A stretch of 48,754 nt of DNA from Candidatus Nanohalarchaeota archaeon (GTDB lineage Archaea > EX4484-52 > B79-G9). Positions within the stretch are counted from its first letter, which is position 1; the number at the start of each line of letters is the position of its first letter. This document shows, piece by piece, positions 8,533 to 15,419 of the stretch. Both the position numbers and the translations under genes were made by a program. The stretch spans positions 1-48,754 of the forward strand of contig DAOWAN010000003.1 of NCBI GenBank assembly GCA_030634545.1, in the 5' to 3' direction. The notes below the pieces were generated by a model. It was not told where the DNA came from and ran no database searches. It saw only the letters and a program-made list of their open reading frames with translations.

Positions 8533-8674
8533 TCAAAACAATAATAACTGCAAGAATGAATAAAAGAATAGTAAATAAATTCAGACCAACTATACCCGGA
8601 ACAAAATAAATCTTGGCAAGAAAAACAGAAATAAAAAGTATTGCTCCGAGGGTAACAGCAATATACAGATTCAT
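8516..8674 (-). CDS. Two-span membrane microprotein, 52 aa
   Basis: The frame from ATG 8674 encodes 52 residues with two hydrophobic spans (about 4-25 and 31-50) separated by PGIVG. The length, symmetric hydrophobic pattern and lack of charged residues inside the spans make it a credible membrane protein. On the minus strand a TATA-like element (AATTATAAAT) ends about 23 nt before the start. Its 3' end overlaps the convergent 224-aa gene by 17 nt. The function is unknown. Confidence 0.6.
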   Translation of the reverse strand: MNLYIAVTLGAILFISVFLAKIYFVPGIVGLNLFTILLFILAVIIVLIIASG

Positions 8675-8718
8675 ACTCTTTCTCTTGTATCACCAGAAAT
8701 TTATAATTATGCATCATG

Positions 8719-8852
8719 ACCACCGGGTTGTGCGTAGGTTGTGTACACAGGTCGTTGTGTTCGAAAACACCCTAGTTTGAACACCCGGTGAGTTCGTGTG
8801 GAATGAGGATACGGAAGTCTCTGCAAACCGGTTTTACGCAGTCCAGTTGAAA
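8719..8852 (+). ncRNA. Candidate structured non-coding RNA
   Basis: No gene fills 8675-8900. A TATA element (TTTATAATTA, 8699-8708) faces right. About 20 nt on begins an 8-bp stem, CACCGGGT (8721-8728) with ACCCGGTG (8783-8790). Inside it is a hairpin, GTGTT-CGAA-AACAC. Downstream, CTGC (8821-8824) pairs with GCAG (8838-8841) around an AAACCGGTTT palindrome. G+C is clearly above the flanks, as is common for RNA genes in A/T-rich archaea. It matches no RNA family I know: there are no clear C/D boxes, no ACA after the stem and no RNase P signature. Confidence 0.4.
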
Positions 8853-8900
8853 TATCAGGCAACCCAATAATATTTATAGAATCATGCCAAATAACAGACT

Positions 8901-10031
8901 ATGACCAAAGTATCTATTGTAAAATGCCAGAATTATGATTATGTAAAAGTAAAAGCTGCGGTTGACAAATCTATTGCGCTTGCAGGAGGTCTTAAAAAAA
9001 CAGTTAAAAAAGGAGATAGGGTTCTTCTTAAAGTGAACCTCCTCAAAGCTGCAAAACCAGGACATGCGATAACAACGCATCCGTCAATCGTAAAAGCAGT
9101 ATGCGAACAGGTACTGGACCTTGGCGCAATACCAATTGTCGGCGATGCCCAAAACATCCAGATGGATAAAGGAATGAGCAGTCTTGATGTCTGCGGCATA
9201 AAAGCGGTCTGCGATGAGCTAAAAGTAAAGGCAATCGATTTCAAGGACAATGGATTCAGAAAAGTCAAAGTCTCAAAACCAGTACAGATGAAAAACATAT
9301 GGATTGCAAAAGATGTGCTTAGCGCAGATACTATCATAGCTCTCCCTAAAATGAAAACCCATATGCTGACAAGCTATACTGGCGCAGTCAAGAACTTCTT
9401 CGGATGCATCCCTTTTGGCGAGCGAATGAAAGCACATGTACTTGGCAAAGATGAGATGTTCGCAGAAGTATTGTCTGATATTTATTCGGTAATTAAACCT
9501 TCTTTTTGTGTAATGGATGGTATAATCGGTATGGAAGGCGATGGTCCTACACACGGTCCAAAAAGAAGATACAATATGATTGCAGCATCTACTGACTGCG
9601 TGTCACTTGATGCAGTATGCTCTAATCTCATGGGATTCAAGAACCTGAACACTGTCGTCGCAGCAGAGAAAAGAGGGCTTGGTGTCGCGGATTTGAATAA
9701 AATACAGATCATTGGCGATAAAATAGCGCCATTCACGATTAAAATGCCCAACCAGAACATGAGAAAATCACAAAACATAGTTGCGCTGCTTCCAAAATCA
9801 ATCCGTGAGTATATTGCAAAAACATTGCTAATATTCGAGCCAAGAGTAGATGAATCAAAGTGTAAAAAATGCGCAATATGTAAAAATGCATGTCCGGTCA
9901 AGGCGATAAGTATGGATCCTTATCCGGTGTTTGACCGCGAAAGATGTATAAAATGTTTCTGCTGCCATGAGTTGTGTCCTGATGGCGCGATTTACACCCA
10001 TAAATCATGGCTTGCAAAACAATGGAGATGA
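8901..10031 (+). CDS. DUF362 iron-sulfur protein with C-terminal ferredoxin domain
   Basis: The first ~300 of 376 residues form a DUF362 domain (PSIVKAVCEQVLDLGAIPIV, LPKMKTHMLTSYTGAVKNFF). The last 65 hold two 4Fe-4S clusters: CKKCAICKNACP and CIKCFCCHELCP. Proteins of this type are redox carriers or flavin-linked enzymes of anaerobes whose substrates are mostly unknown. A TATA element (AATATTTATAG) about 25 nt before ATG 8901 implies a leaderless message. The stop overlaps the start region of the MazG-like gene, so the two are co-transcribed and probably translationally coupled. Confidence 0.85.
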   Translation: MTKVSIVKCQNYDYVKVKAAVDKSIALAGGLKKTVKKGDRVLLKVNLLKAAKPGHAITTHPSIVKAVCEQVLDLGAIPIVGDAQNIQMDKGMSSLDVCGIKAVCDELKVKAIDFKDNGFRKVKVSKPVQMKNIWIAKDVLSADTIIALPKMKTHMLTSYTGAVKNFFGCIPFGERMKAHVLGKDEMFAEVLSDIYSVIKPSFCVMDGIIGMEGDGPTHGPKRRYNMIAASTDCVSLDAVCSNLMGFKNLNTVVAAEKRGLGVADLNKIQIIGDKIAPFTIKMPNQNMRKSQNIVALLPKSIREYIAKTLLIFEPRVDESKCKKCAICKNACPVKAISMDPYPVFDRERCIKCFCCHELCPDGAIYTHKSWLAKQWR

Positions 10032-10033
10032 GT

Positions 10034-10345
10034 ATGGAGCTTAAAAAAGCCCAAAAAAAAGTTGATGAATGGATAAACCTATTCGATGATGGATATTGGT
10101 CACCATTGGCGCAGTTGGCTGCTCTTACTGAGGAGACTGGTGAGCTTGCGCGTGAAATCAATCACGCAGAAAGTATGAAAAAGAAAAGAGATAGGTCCGG
10201 CAACCTGAAAACTGAAATGGGTGACGTTCTCTTTGCACTTATCTGTATAGCTAATTCCTATGACATATCGCTTGAAGAAGCTCTGAATGAGACACTAGCC
10301 AAATATAAGAAAAGGGATAAAGACAGATGGCAGAAAAAATCGTGA
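10034..10345 (+). CDS. MazG-like nucleotide pyrophosphohydrolase
   Basis: The protein (103 aa) has the MazG metal-binding pattern: EETGELARE in helix 1 and EMGDVLFALICIAN in helix 2, the E-x2-E ... E-x2-D arrangement that holds Mg2+ and the triphosphate. Single-domain forms remove pyrophosphate from non-canonical or damaged NTPs. Three ATGs (10022, 10028, 10034) are in frame. I choose 10034 because GGAG lies 6 nt before it; 10028 would make an ATGA overlap with the DUF362 stop. It follows the DUF362 gene without a gap. Confidence 0.8.
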   Translation: MELKKAQKKVDEWINLFDDGYWSPLAQLAALTEETGELAREINHAESMKKKRDRSGNLKTEMGDVLFALICIANSYDISLEEALNETLAKYKKRDKDRWQKKS

Positions 10346-10362
10346 TAGACAATAAAAAACAG

Positions 10363-10455
10363 TCAAATCCTGCTTAATATGTCTCTGATATCATCTCTTT
10401 TGTAGCGCTCAATCAACCCTTTTTTAAATACACTATTTACATCACTTTTGTTCAT
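10363..10455 (-). CDS. 30-residue microprotein with strong ribosome-binding site
   Basis: ATG 10455 is preceded by GAGGTGG at ideal spacing, the same leader pattern as the secreted-protein gene at 10773. A TATA element (GCTTATAAG, about 10494-10502 on the minus strand) stands upstream at a suitable distance. The product is short, charged and helical (SVFKKGLIERYKRDDIRDIL). It resembles the small regulator-like microproteins of archaea, but no family is recognised. The promoter and ribosome-binding site make it more likely than a chance frame. Confidence 0.55.
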   Translation of the reverse strand: MNKSDVNSVFKKGLIERYKRDDIRDILSRI

Positions 10456-10562
10456 AAGACCACCTCGCTGTTTGATTAAGAACTCTTTTACTGTGGCGAC
10501 TTATAAGCAATTCCTATACATGCCCTGCCGATATATGGCTGAGGAATGAAATATCTTTAGAA

Positions 10563-10668
10563 AATTATTCAAAAAAAAGCACCTACAGAACAGATAATAC
10601 TAGCGCAGAGAGAATATGTCGTGGCTTTGAAAAATGCCGATAAAAATACAAAGACATGGAGAGTTACA
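10563..10668 (+). pseudogene. Possible decayed gene end in the 10.46-10.77 kb spacer
   Basis: The spacer 10456-10772 holds no full gene. One frame, open without an ATG to TAA 10666-10668, reads ...LAQREYVVALKNADKNTKTWRVTK, which has protein-like composition. It could be a remnant of a lost gene. Its end runs into a 38-bp inverted repeat (10655-10692). Confidence 0.2.
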
Positions 10669-10692
10669 AAATAAATTCTGTAATTCTCCATG
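10655..10692. repeat. Inverted repeat/hairpin
   Basis: CATGGAGA (10655-10662) pairs with TCTCCATG (10685-10692), and TTACA/TGTAA extends the stem around a 10-nt loop. It could serve as a transcript 3' end for the region, or be a relic of a mobile element. Confidence 0.5.
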
Positions 10693-10772
10693 TTAGATGT
10701 TGCAAAATACGCAGTCAATCGCGGCAGTTAATATCAGCAATACTTTCTGATTCTTTATTTATCTTCGCCGAA

Positions 10773-11255
10773 TTATTTAAACAATACCTGATCGCTTCCA
10801 GTGAATGTATAAATTGTCAAATCACCAGCATCAGTATATACCTCAAAATCGCCTTTAATTGTTACATCGACGTTTTTTCCAACAAGATTATTAGCAATAG
10901 CATACTTCTGGATTGCAGTTCTGTCAAAGCTCACTTCCATGTGTGTCCATGCCCAGATTATTGAATCTGCTTTAACAACAACATCGTCCCCGATAATAAA
11001 AGATATATCAGGCTCACCAATATCCCTGTATAATGTAATGAATCCGAGGTTAGCCTTTATATTTTGTTGTGTTCCGGTATTTTGGCTATTCAAGCTAATT
11101 ACCTGCGGCACAACTTTGACACCTGTTTCTATTACATCCGTTTCGATTACACCTGTAACAGAATCCTCGCTGTAAGCCATACTGAAAAGTGCATAGACGA
11201 CTAGGATGCCGCACAATGCAACACCTATCTTTTTACTCATATTTAGATGCTTCAT
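10773..11255 (-). CDS. Secreted or lipid-anchored protein of unknown function, 160 aa
   Basis: The N-terminus (MKHLNMSKKIGV...) has a basic start and a hydrophobic core to about residue 28, ending in YALFSMAYSE, a typical signal peptide. A short repeat, GVIETDVIETGV, follows at about 35-46. The rest is strand-rich (PDISFIIGDDVVVKADSIIW, VDVTIKGDFEVYTD), like a small beta-sandwich. The start is fixed by GAGGTGG about 8 nt before ATG 11255. Hairpin element A lies directly upstream. The function is unknown. Confidence 0.65.
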   Translation of the reverse strand: MKHLNMSKKIGVALCGILVVYALFSMAYSEDSVTGVIETDVIETGVKVVPQVISLNSQNTGTQQNIKANLGFITLYRDIGEPDISFIIGDDVVVKADSIIWAWTHMEVSFDRTAIQKYAIANNLVGKNVDVTIKGDFEVYTDAGDLTIYTFTGSDQVLFK

Positions 11256-11374
11256 GTTTTTTCCACCTCGTAGTTATATAATAGACTAATTAAGCTATGA
11301 AACCGTATATATATGTTTACTGAAACCGTAATTCCATAGTTGATGCAAGGAATAATATAATAAACTTCAACAAA

Positions 11375-11731
11375 ATATAGCCAAAGACATAACTCTCCAG
11401 ACCATATGTCTTTGTCATCTGATTAACAATCTTCGAGATTTATCATTTTGAAAATTGGTACCCAATTTCCAATTTTCGAAATCACTAAAAATCCACTTCA
11501 CATAGTGGATTTTTGTGATAACAAAAATCGAGTCTCTCGATTTTTAGTTATTTGAAATGGGTGACCATTTCGAAAATCCAGCAAATCCCGGATTTGCCCG
11601 GATCCTAAAAATCACGATGTGATTTTTAAGGACACATAAATCGCGGGATGTGATTAAGTATGTTTATATTTGTCAATCCGGTAACGGCGTGAAATATAGA
11701 AATATACCTCAGCTTAACTCACGCCAGTTAT
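11375..11731 (+). repeat. Hairpin-array element A (long form)
   Basis: This intergenic block is almost entirely consecutive palindromes. The left hairpin is AAAGACATA/TATGTCTTT (11383-11413). Next come AATCT-TCG-AGATT, a long stem ending in TTTCGAAA, AAAAATCCACT/AGTGGATTTTT, AAAAATCGAG/CTCGATTTTT, AAATGG-GTGA-CCATTT, then ATCC..CAAATC/GATTTG..GGAT and AAAAATCAC/GTGATTTTT. The right hairpin is GGCGTGA/TCACGCC (11686-11725). It shares borders and modules with elements B, C and D. It ends at the stop codon of the winged-helix gene. Confidence 0.85.
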
Positions 11732-12303
11732 GACTCTTTCTCAAGCAGGATATCCTTAATCTGATCTTCCAGAACTATGCGATTAGTCTTTCCGTATTTT
11801 TCAGTCCGAATTATTCCTTTTATTTTTAGACTATTTACCGCCCTATGGGTTTTCAGTTTATCCATATAGTTCTCTCTTGTTATTTCAGACTGCAATACAT
11901 CTCCCTTATTCTCAATTAATTTTTTCAGTACAATCCTTTCATCAGGGTTTGAAAATCTTAAAATTGTGTTTATGTAATTTGTGTCTTTGGAACTTGTTTT
12001 TATCGTATTATCTTCATCTATTGTTTTTGAAAGCAGTTCCATTTCTTGTTTCAGTTTTGTCTCACTTATTTTTGAGATGAAATAGTATGAAACCGGAACT
12101 ATTGCAAGAATCAGGAGTACGATAGTTACCCACAAGATCCGGTTTGGTATCATGTGTTTGCATTCAGATGCCCAGGGAATATTTTTGAGTCCCTCATGAT
12201 TAAAAGCACTATAAAAAAGAATGATTAAAATGCCGGTCATTGATGTTGATGATACCAGCAAAAGCAGTTTTTCGATTTTTTTGTTCATGGTAATATTCCG
12301 CAT
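11728..12303 (-). CDS. Membrane-bound winged-helix regulator
   Basis: The protein (191 aa) has two membrane spans (about 11-32 and 54-76), a coiled linker (ETKLKQEMELLSKTI) and a C-terminal winged helix (about 115-190). In it, LRFSNPDERIVLKKLIENKG, the recognition-helix region RENYMDKLKTHRAVNSLK and a wing, GIIRTEKYGKTNRIVL, can be recognised. Archaea have many such membrane HTH proteins, presumed to sense the cell surface. A TATA element lies ~25 nt before ATG 12303; ATG 12288 is also possible. Its stop codon coincides with the end of hairpin element A. Confidence 0.75.
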   Translation of the reverse strand: MRNITMNKKIEKLLLLVSSTSMTGILIILFYSAFNHEGLKNIPWASECKHMIPNRILWVTIVLLILAIVPVSYYFISKISETKLKQEMELLSKTIDEDNTIKTSSKDTNYINTILRFSNPDERIVLKKLIENKGDVLQSEITRENYMDKLKTHRAVNSLKIKGIIRTEKYGKTNRIVLEDQIKDILLEKES

Positions 12304-12436
12304 TTTGAAATATATATATCATTATAAAAAACACATCACATCAACAATATGAATATTCTGATGCACAACTATAGCCACCAATTGCTGCTCTGACAGAGAC
12401 AACATCATATGTTCATGGGAGCAAAGAAAAATAAAT

Positions 12437-13465
12437 TTAATCAGAAATTGGAGTACTGCCATGAATTCTCTCAAAGTCATCTGTAAACTTATCTGCAATT
12501 TCCTTATCGTGAATTATCAGAATGTTCTCATCATTTTTGGTGTCTCCTGCTTTTGTAGGGTTAAATGAGCCTGTAACAACAATAGTTTTATCTATAATAA
12601 ATACCTTATTGTGCATATTCTTAGGATTGCTATCCCAAATCACAGGTACGTCATTCTCTAGAAGTTTTTCATATTCACACCATTTACTTTTCTGGAATTT
12701 CTCAAAAACACCGCGCACCTGTACGCCACGATTATGCGCATCAACCAGCGCATCCCCTATCCCGTCATGCGTGAATGTAAAGCACATAAAATCTATTGAG
12801 TCGGTTGCTCCTGAAATCAGTTCTATGATATGCTCTGCGCACTTGTCTTCAGGACAGAAATAATTCTCATAACGGATATCGTTAAGATAGATCACAGGAT
12901 TGCGCACTGTGTCTCCACTTCCAAATACCCTGCTTTCCAGTTCTGAAAACTCATCCTCGTAATTAGAAGAGAGGTATTTTGAATATATTACAAGCATATT
13001 GTTGTCATTTTTCATGCCGGTGATTGTAGGATTGTACGAACCCATAAATACAATCTCACTGTCTATGATGCAGAATTTATCGTGCATCAGCTGGTGCGTA
13101 CCGATATTAGATACATAATCAATCCCGTAAAGGTGTTTGGTGTTATCTTTATCTGTCACAAGTTGTACATCGATATCTTTTGCCTTTGCTTTAAGTGCAT
13201 CAACAATTCCCTCTAGTTCAACGTCATATAAAGCGCAATGGATAGATACATTCGCGCTTTCAATCAGGGTCCTTAGCCGGGTCTCGCAGCCATCCGCAGG
13301 ACAGAACAGTACTTCCGGCGCTAAATTTGTCTCACGGATATCCCCGTCGGGTAAAATCACATTGCTGACAATAGAGGTATCCTGCATGAACACAAACCCT
13401 GCAATTAAAACCAGTATGAAAAAAATATTCCACTTCTTAACTCTTCTCTTTCGCCTGCCCATCAT
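12437..13465 (-). CDS. Phospholipase D-like protein with two HKD motifs, secreted or membrane-anchored
   Basis: Two homologous halves each carry a PLD catalytic motif: HDKFCIIDSEIVFMGSYNPT near residue 142 and HNKVFIIDKTIVVTGSFNPT near residue 285. Each half also starts with a Cys-containing FCPADGCE or FCPEDKCAE segment, suggesting a disulfide or metal site. Basic residues then a span (about 13-28, IFFILVLIAGFVFM) anchor or export it. Members act as nucleases or phosphodiesterases. Its ATG overlaps the stop of the RecB-like nuclease by 4 bp, so both are in one operon. Confidence 0.88.
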   Translation of the reverse strand: MMGRRKRRVKKWNIFFILVLIAGFVFMQDTSIVSNVILPDGDIRETNLAPEVLFCPADGCETRLRTLIESANVSIHCALYDVELEGIVDALKAKAKDIDVQLVTDKDNTKHLYGIDYVSNIGTHQLMHDKFCIIDSEIVFMGSYNPTITGMKNDNNMLVIYSKYLSSNYEDEFSELESRVFGSGDTVRNPVIYLNDIRYENYFCPEDKCAEHIIELISGATDSIDFMCFTFTHDGIGDALVDAHNRGVQVRGVFEKFQKSKWCEYEKLLENDVPVIWDSNPKNMHNKVFIIDKTIVVTGSFNPTKAGDTKNDENILIIHDKEIADKFTDDFERIHGSTPISD

Positions 13466-14727
13466 TCTCCCTCCTTCTTTTTACTTAAACTTACTTTATG
13501 ACTTGTCTCTTCACTACTGAAAGCCTTTATCTTTTCGGCGACCCTGTTGTCAAGCAGAGTCTCTTTCATGACGCGCTTAAGAGCAAATACATCAAGACCT
13601 GATGCCTTATCCCATAATCCGGTCTTCTTTAGATAAGCTTCCAGTTCTTTTCGCTTTTCATCTCCTGCTTTAGGGTATTTTACGTCTATGCTCTCTGTGA
13701 CTTTCGCAATATAGTCATTGCTTTCAACTGCGCTCATGTGGTTCTTGGTGCAATACTCAATGAGCGCATCACGAATATCATCCAGCTCATCACTTATCGT
13801 TTTTTTGCGCAGCTTCAAAAGAGCATATTTATCGACCAGCTCAACCCCGGATCCGTAGATATCATTTTTTTTATTTTCTGCACTGAACTTATGCTTGTGT
13901 ACAGGGCATATTGCCTGATACTCGCACCACGAGCATAATTTTGATGCATTGGGAAGAAAGTCACCTTTGTCTTTTGCATCTTCAATTATTCCAATCTTTT
14001 TGATTATGCTGTTTTTGACGTCTTTTAGTTCCTTTTCAGTGCGCAGATAGCTGAATTCCTTGTTGAATGCAAGATAATGCCATATTACGCGTATGTTTTT
14101 TGCGTCAGCATACATATCCCTGACTGCAAGAGCGTACAATGATAGCTGTTCATCTCTTTTCAGGACTGCCTGTGGCGGCAGGCTTCCCGAGGTCTTGTAA
14201 TCGTGTATCTCATATATGGAGTCTTTTGCTGTAGCGAGTCTGTCTATGTAGCCTATGATAGTATGCCCGTCCAGCTTCAGATTGACTTTCTGCTCAAGGC
14301 TTACGGTTGTGCCTGATGTAAACGGGAAATTCTTCTTATAGTAATCTGCGATATATTTTCTGCCCATATCAAGATAATTTTCTTTACAATAGCCTTTCTT
14401 GATTATACGGATAGCGTCACTATACTTCTTATTCCATCTGTCCTCATAGTACGTATTCAGATTGTCTGCGCTGTTCTCTTTATGGCGCTTGAGGTCTGAG
14501 TAGAGCATCTCAAGTGTCTCATGTACGCGCTTGCCGAGAAATGCTTCGATGCCTTCAAAGCGCTCTACTTTCACTTTGTCAATATAGCGGTACCTGAACA
14601 TCAGAGGGCAGTTGAAATAAGTGTTTATCTTTGAATAAGAATACATGGGGTGTAATTTACGGGCAAGATTCATATTTCTTTGCCTGCAGCCAAGATATTT
14701 CTTTTCTATGCTTCTGGTAGCGAGCAT
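13462..14727 (-). CDS. RecB/Cas4-like PD-(D/E)XK nuclease with Fe-S cysteines
   Basis: The catalytic core reads GYIDRL (Asp) then EIHDYKTSG (D-x-K) at about residues 160-182. An early Cys (YFNCPLMFRY, about 39) and three late ones (CSWCEYQAIC, about 264-273) form the four-Cys cluster seen in Cas4 and AddB-type nucleases. The usual activity is DNA end processing. No cas genes or CRISPR repeats are nearby, so a repair role is more likely. The protein is 421 aa from ATG 14727; ATG 14673 (MNLARKLHPMYSYSK) is an equally good start. It lies 3 nt after the Gdt1-like gene. Confidence 0.85.
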   Translation of the reverse strand: MLATRSIEKKYLGCRQRNMNLARKLHPMYSYSKINTYFNCPLMFRYRYIDKVKVERFEGIEAFLGKRVHETLEMLYSDLKRHKENSADNLNTYYEDRWNKKYSDAIRIIKKGYCKENYLDMGRKYIADYYKKNFPFTSGTTVSLEQKVNLKLDGHTIIGYIDRLATAKDSIYEIHDYKTSGSLPPQAVLKRDEQLSLYALAVRDMYADAKNIRVIWHYLAFNKEFSYLRTEKELKDVKNSIIKKIGIIEDAKDKGDFLPNASKLCSWCEYQAICPVHKHKFSAENKKNDIYGSGVELVDKYALLKLRKKTISDELDDIRDALIEYCTKNHMSAVESNDYIAKVTESIDVKYPKAGDEKRKELEAYLKKTGLWDKASGLDVFALKRVMKETLLDNRVAEKIKAFSSEETSHKVSLSKKKEGE

Positions 14728-14730
14728 ACC

Positions 14731-15282
14731 CTAGAATAAAAAGAAGGATACGCCTATCAGTATAAATAATATCCCGGAAAATTTTGTAATCGCACGTTCG
14801 TCTATTCTGTCTGAGAGATATTTTCCTAAATAGATTGTCATCAATGACAATAAAGTCAATGCGGTCATGACTCCTGCAAAAACCATAAACCCGTTGTATT
14901 TTGCTGCAAACAATGCAGAAGCTATTTGCGTCTTATCTCCCCATTCAGATAAAAAAATCAGGGCAAATCCCGAATAGAATGGGGTTTTGAAATAAGAGAT
15001 ACTTTTGAGTTCTTCTTTTTTGCTTACCAGTACCAATACTCCAAAAATTATGAAAACAGCACCAGATAGGGGTTTTATTAAGCCTGCATCAAAAATAGTT
15101 GTAATCCATCCACCTGCCAGAATAGCAATCCCGTCAACCACTAAAAATGCCAGTATCACACCTGCCAATAACTCACGATGTTTTTTTGTTTTCGAGGATA
15201 AGAGTAAAATAGACAGCTGGGTTTTGTCACCCAGTTCTGCAAGACCAACTACAATCAAAGGAATCAATATCTCTTCTAACAT
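14731..15282 (-). CDS. TMEM165/Gdt1 (UPF0016) family cation transporter
   Basis: This 183-residue membrane protein has about six spans and two copies of the family motif, ELGDKTQ (near 18) and EWGDKTQ (near 113), each in the middle of a span. The family moves Mn2+ or Ca2+ in exchange for protons. ATG 15282 is chosen because GAGGT lies 7 nt before it; the ATG at 15288 immediately abuts that site. It is the first gene of the operon with the RecB-like nuclease and PLD-like protein. Mn2+ supply for the nuclease is a possible link, but this is only inference. Confidence 0.9.
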   Translation of the reverse strand: MLEEILIPLIVVGLAELGDKTQLSILLLSSKTKKHRELLAGVILAFLVVDGIAILAGGWITTIFDAGLIKPLSGAVFIIFGVLVLVSKKEELKSISYFKTPFYSGFALIFLSEWGDKTQIASALFAAKYNGFMVFAGVMTALTLLSLMTIYLGKYLSDRIDERAITKFSGILFILIGVSFFLF

Positions 15283-15336
15283 AATCATACCTCACAGGAA
15301 ATTCATTGAGGATATTAATATTTGTTTGCCTGTGGT

Positions 15337-15400
15337 GGCTTTGTGTAAAAAGTCCCGAAAGTGTGTAAAATCGGCTATTTCAGACTTCATACACAAAGCC
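15337..15400 (-). terminator. Long hairpin downstream of hel308
   Basis: GGCTTTGTGT (minus strand, 15400 side) pairs with ACACAAAGCC, and AAGTC/GACTT extends it to about 15 bp plus an inner CCGA/TCGG. It lies after the Hel308 stop and before the TATA element (AAATATTAATATCC) of the Gdt1 gene, so it would be in the hel308 3' region. It may help end or stabilise that transcript. Confidence 0.4.
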
Positions 15401-15419
15401 AGCAGATAGCAATCATACA

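Noticed and set aside
8719-8852. A tRNA with an unusual T-loop (TTCGAAA).
   Set aside because: No acceptor stem or anticodon arm can be completed on either strand.
11375-11731. The hairpin rows look at first like a CRISPR array.
   Set aside because: Palindromes differ in sequence and length, there are no equal-length spacers, and no cas1/cas2 genes are present. The RecB/Cas4-like nuclease alone is not evidence.
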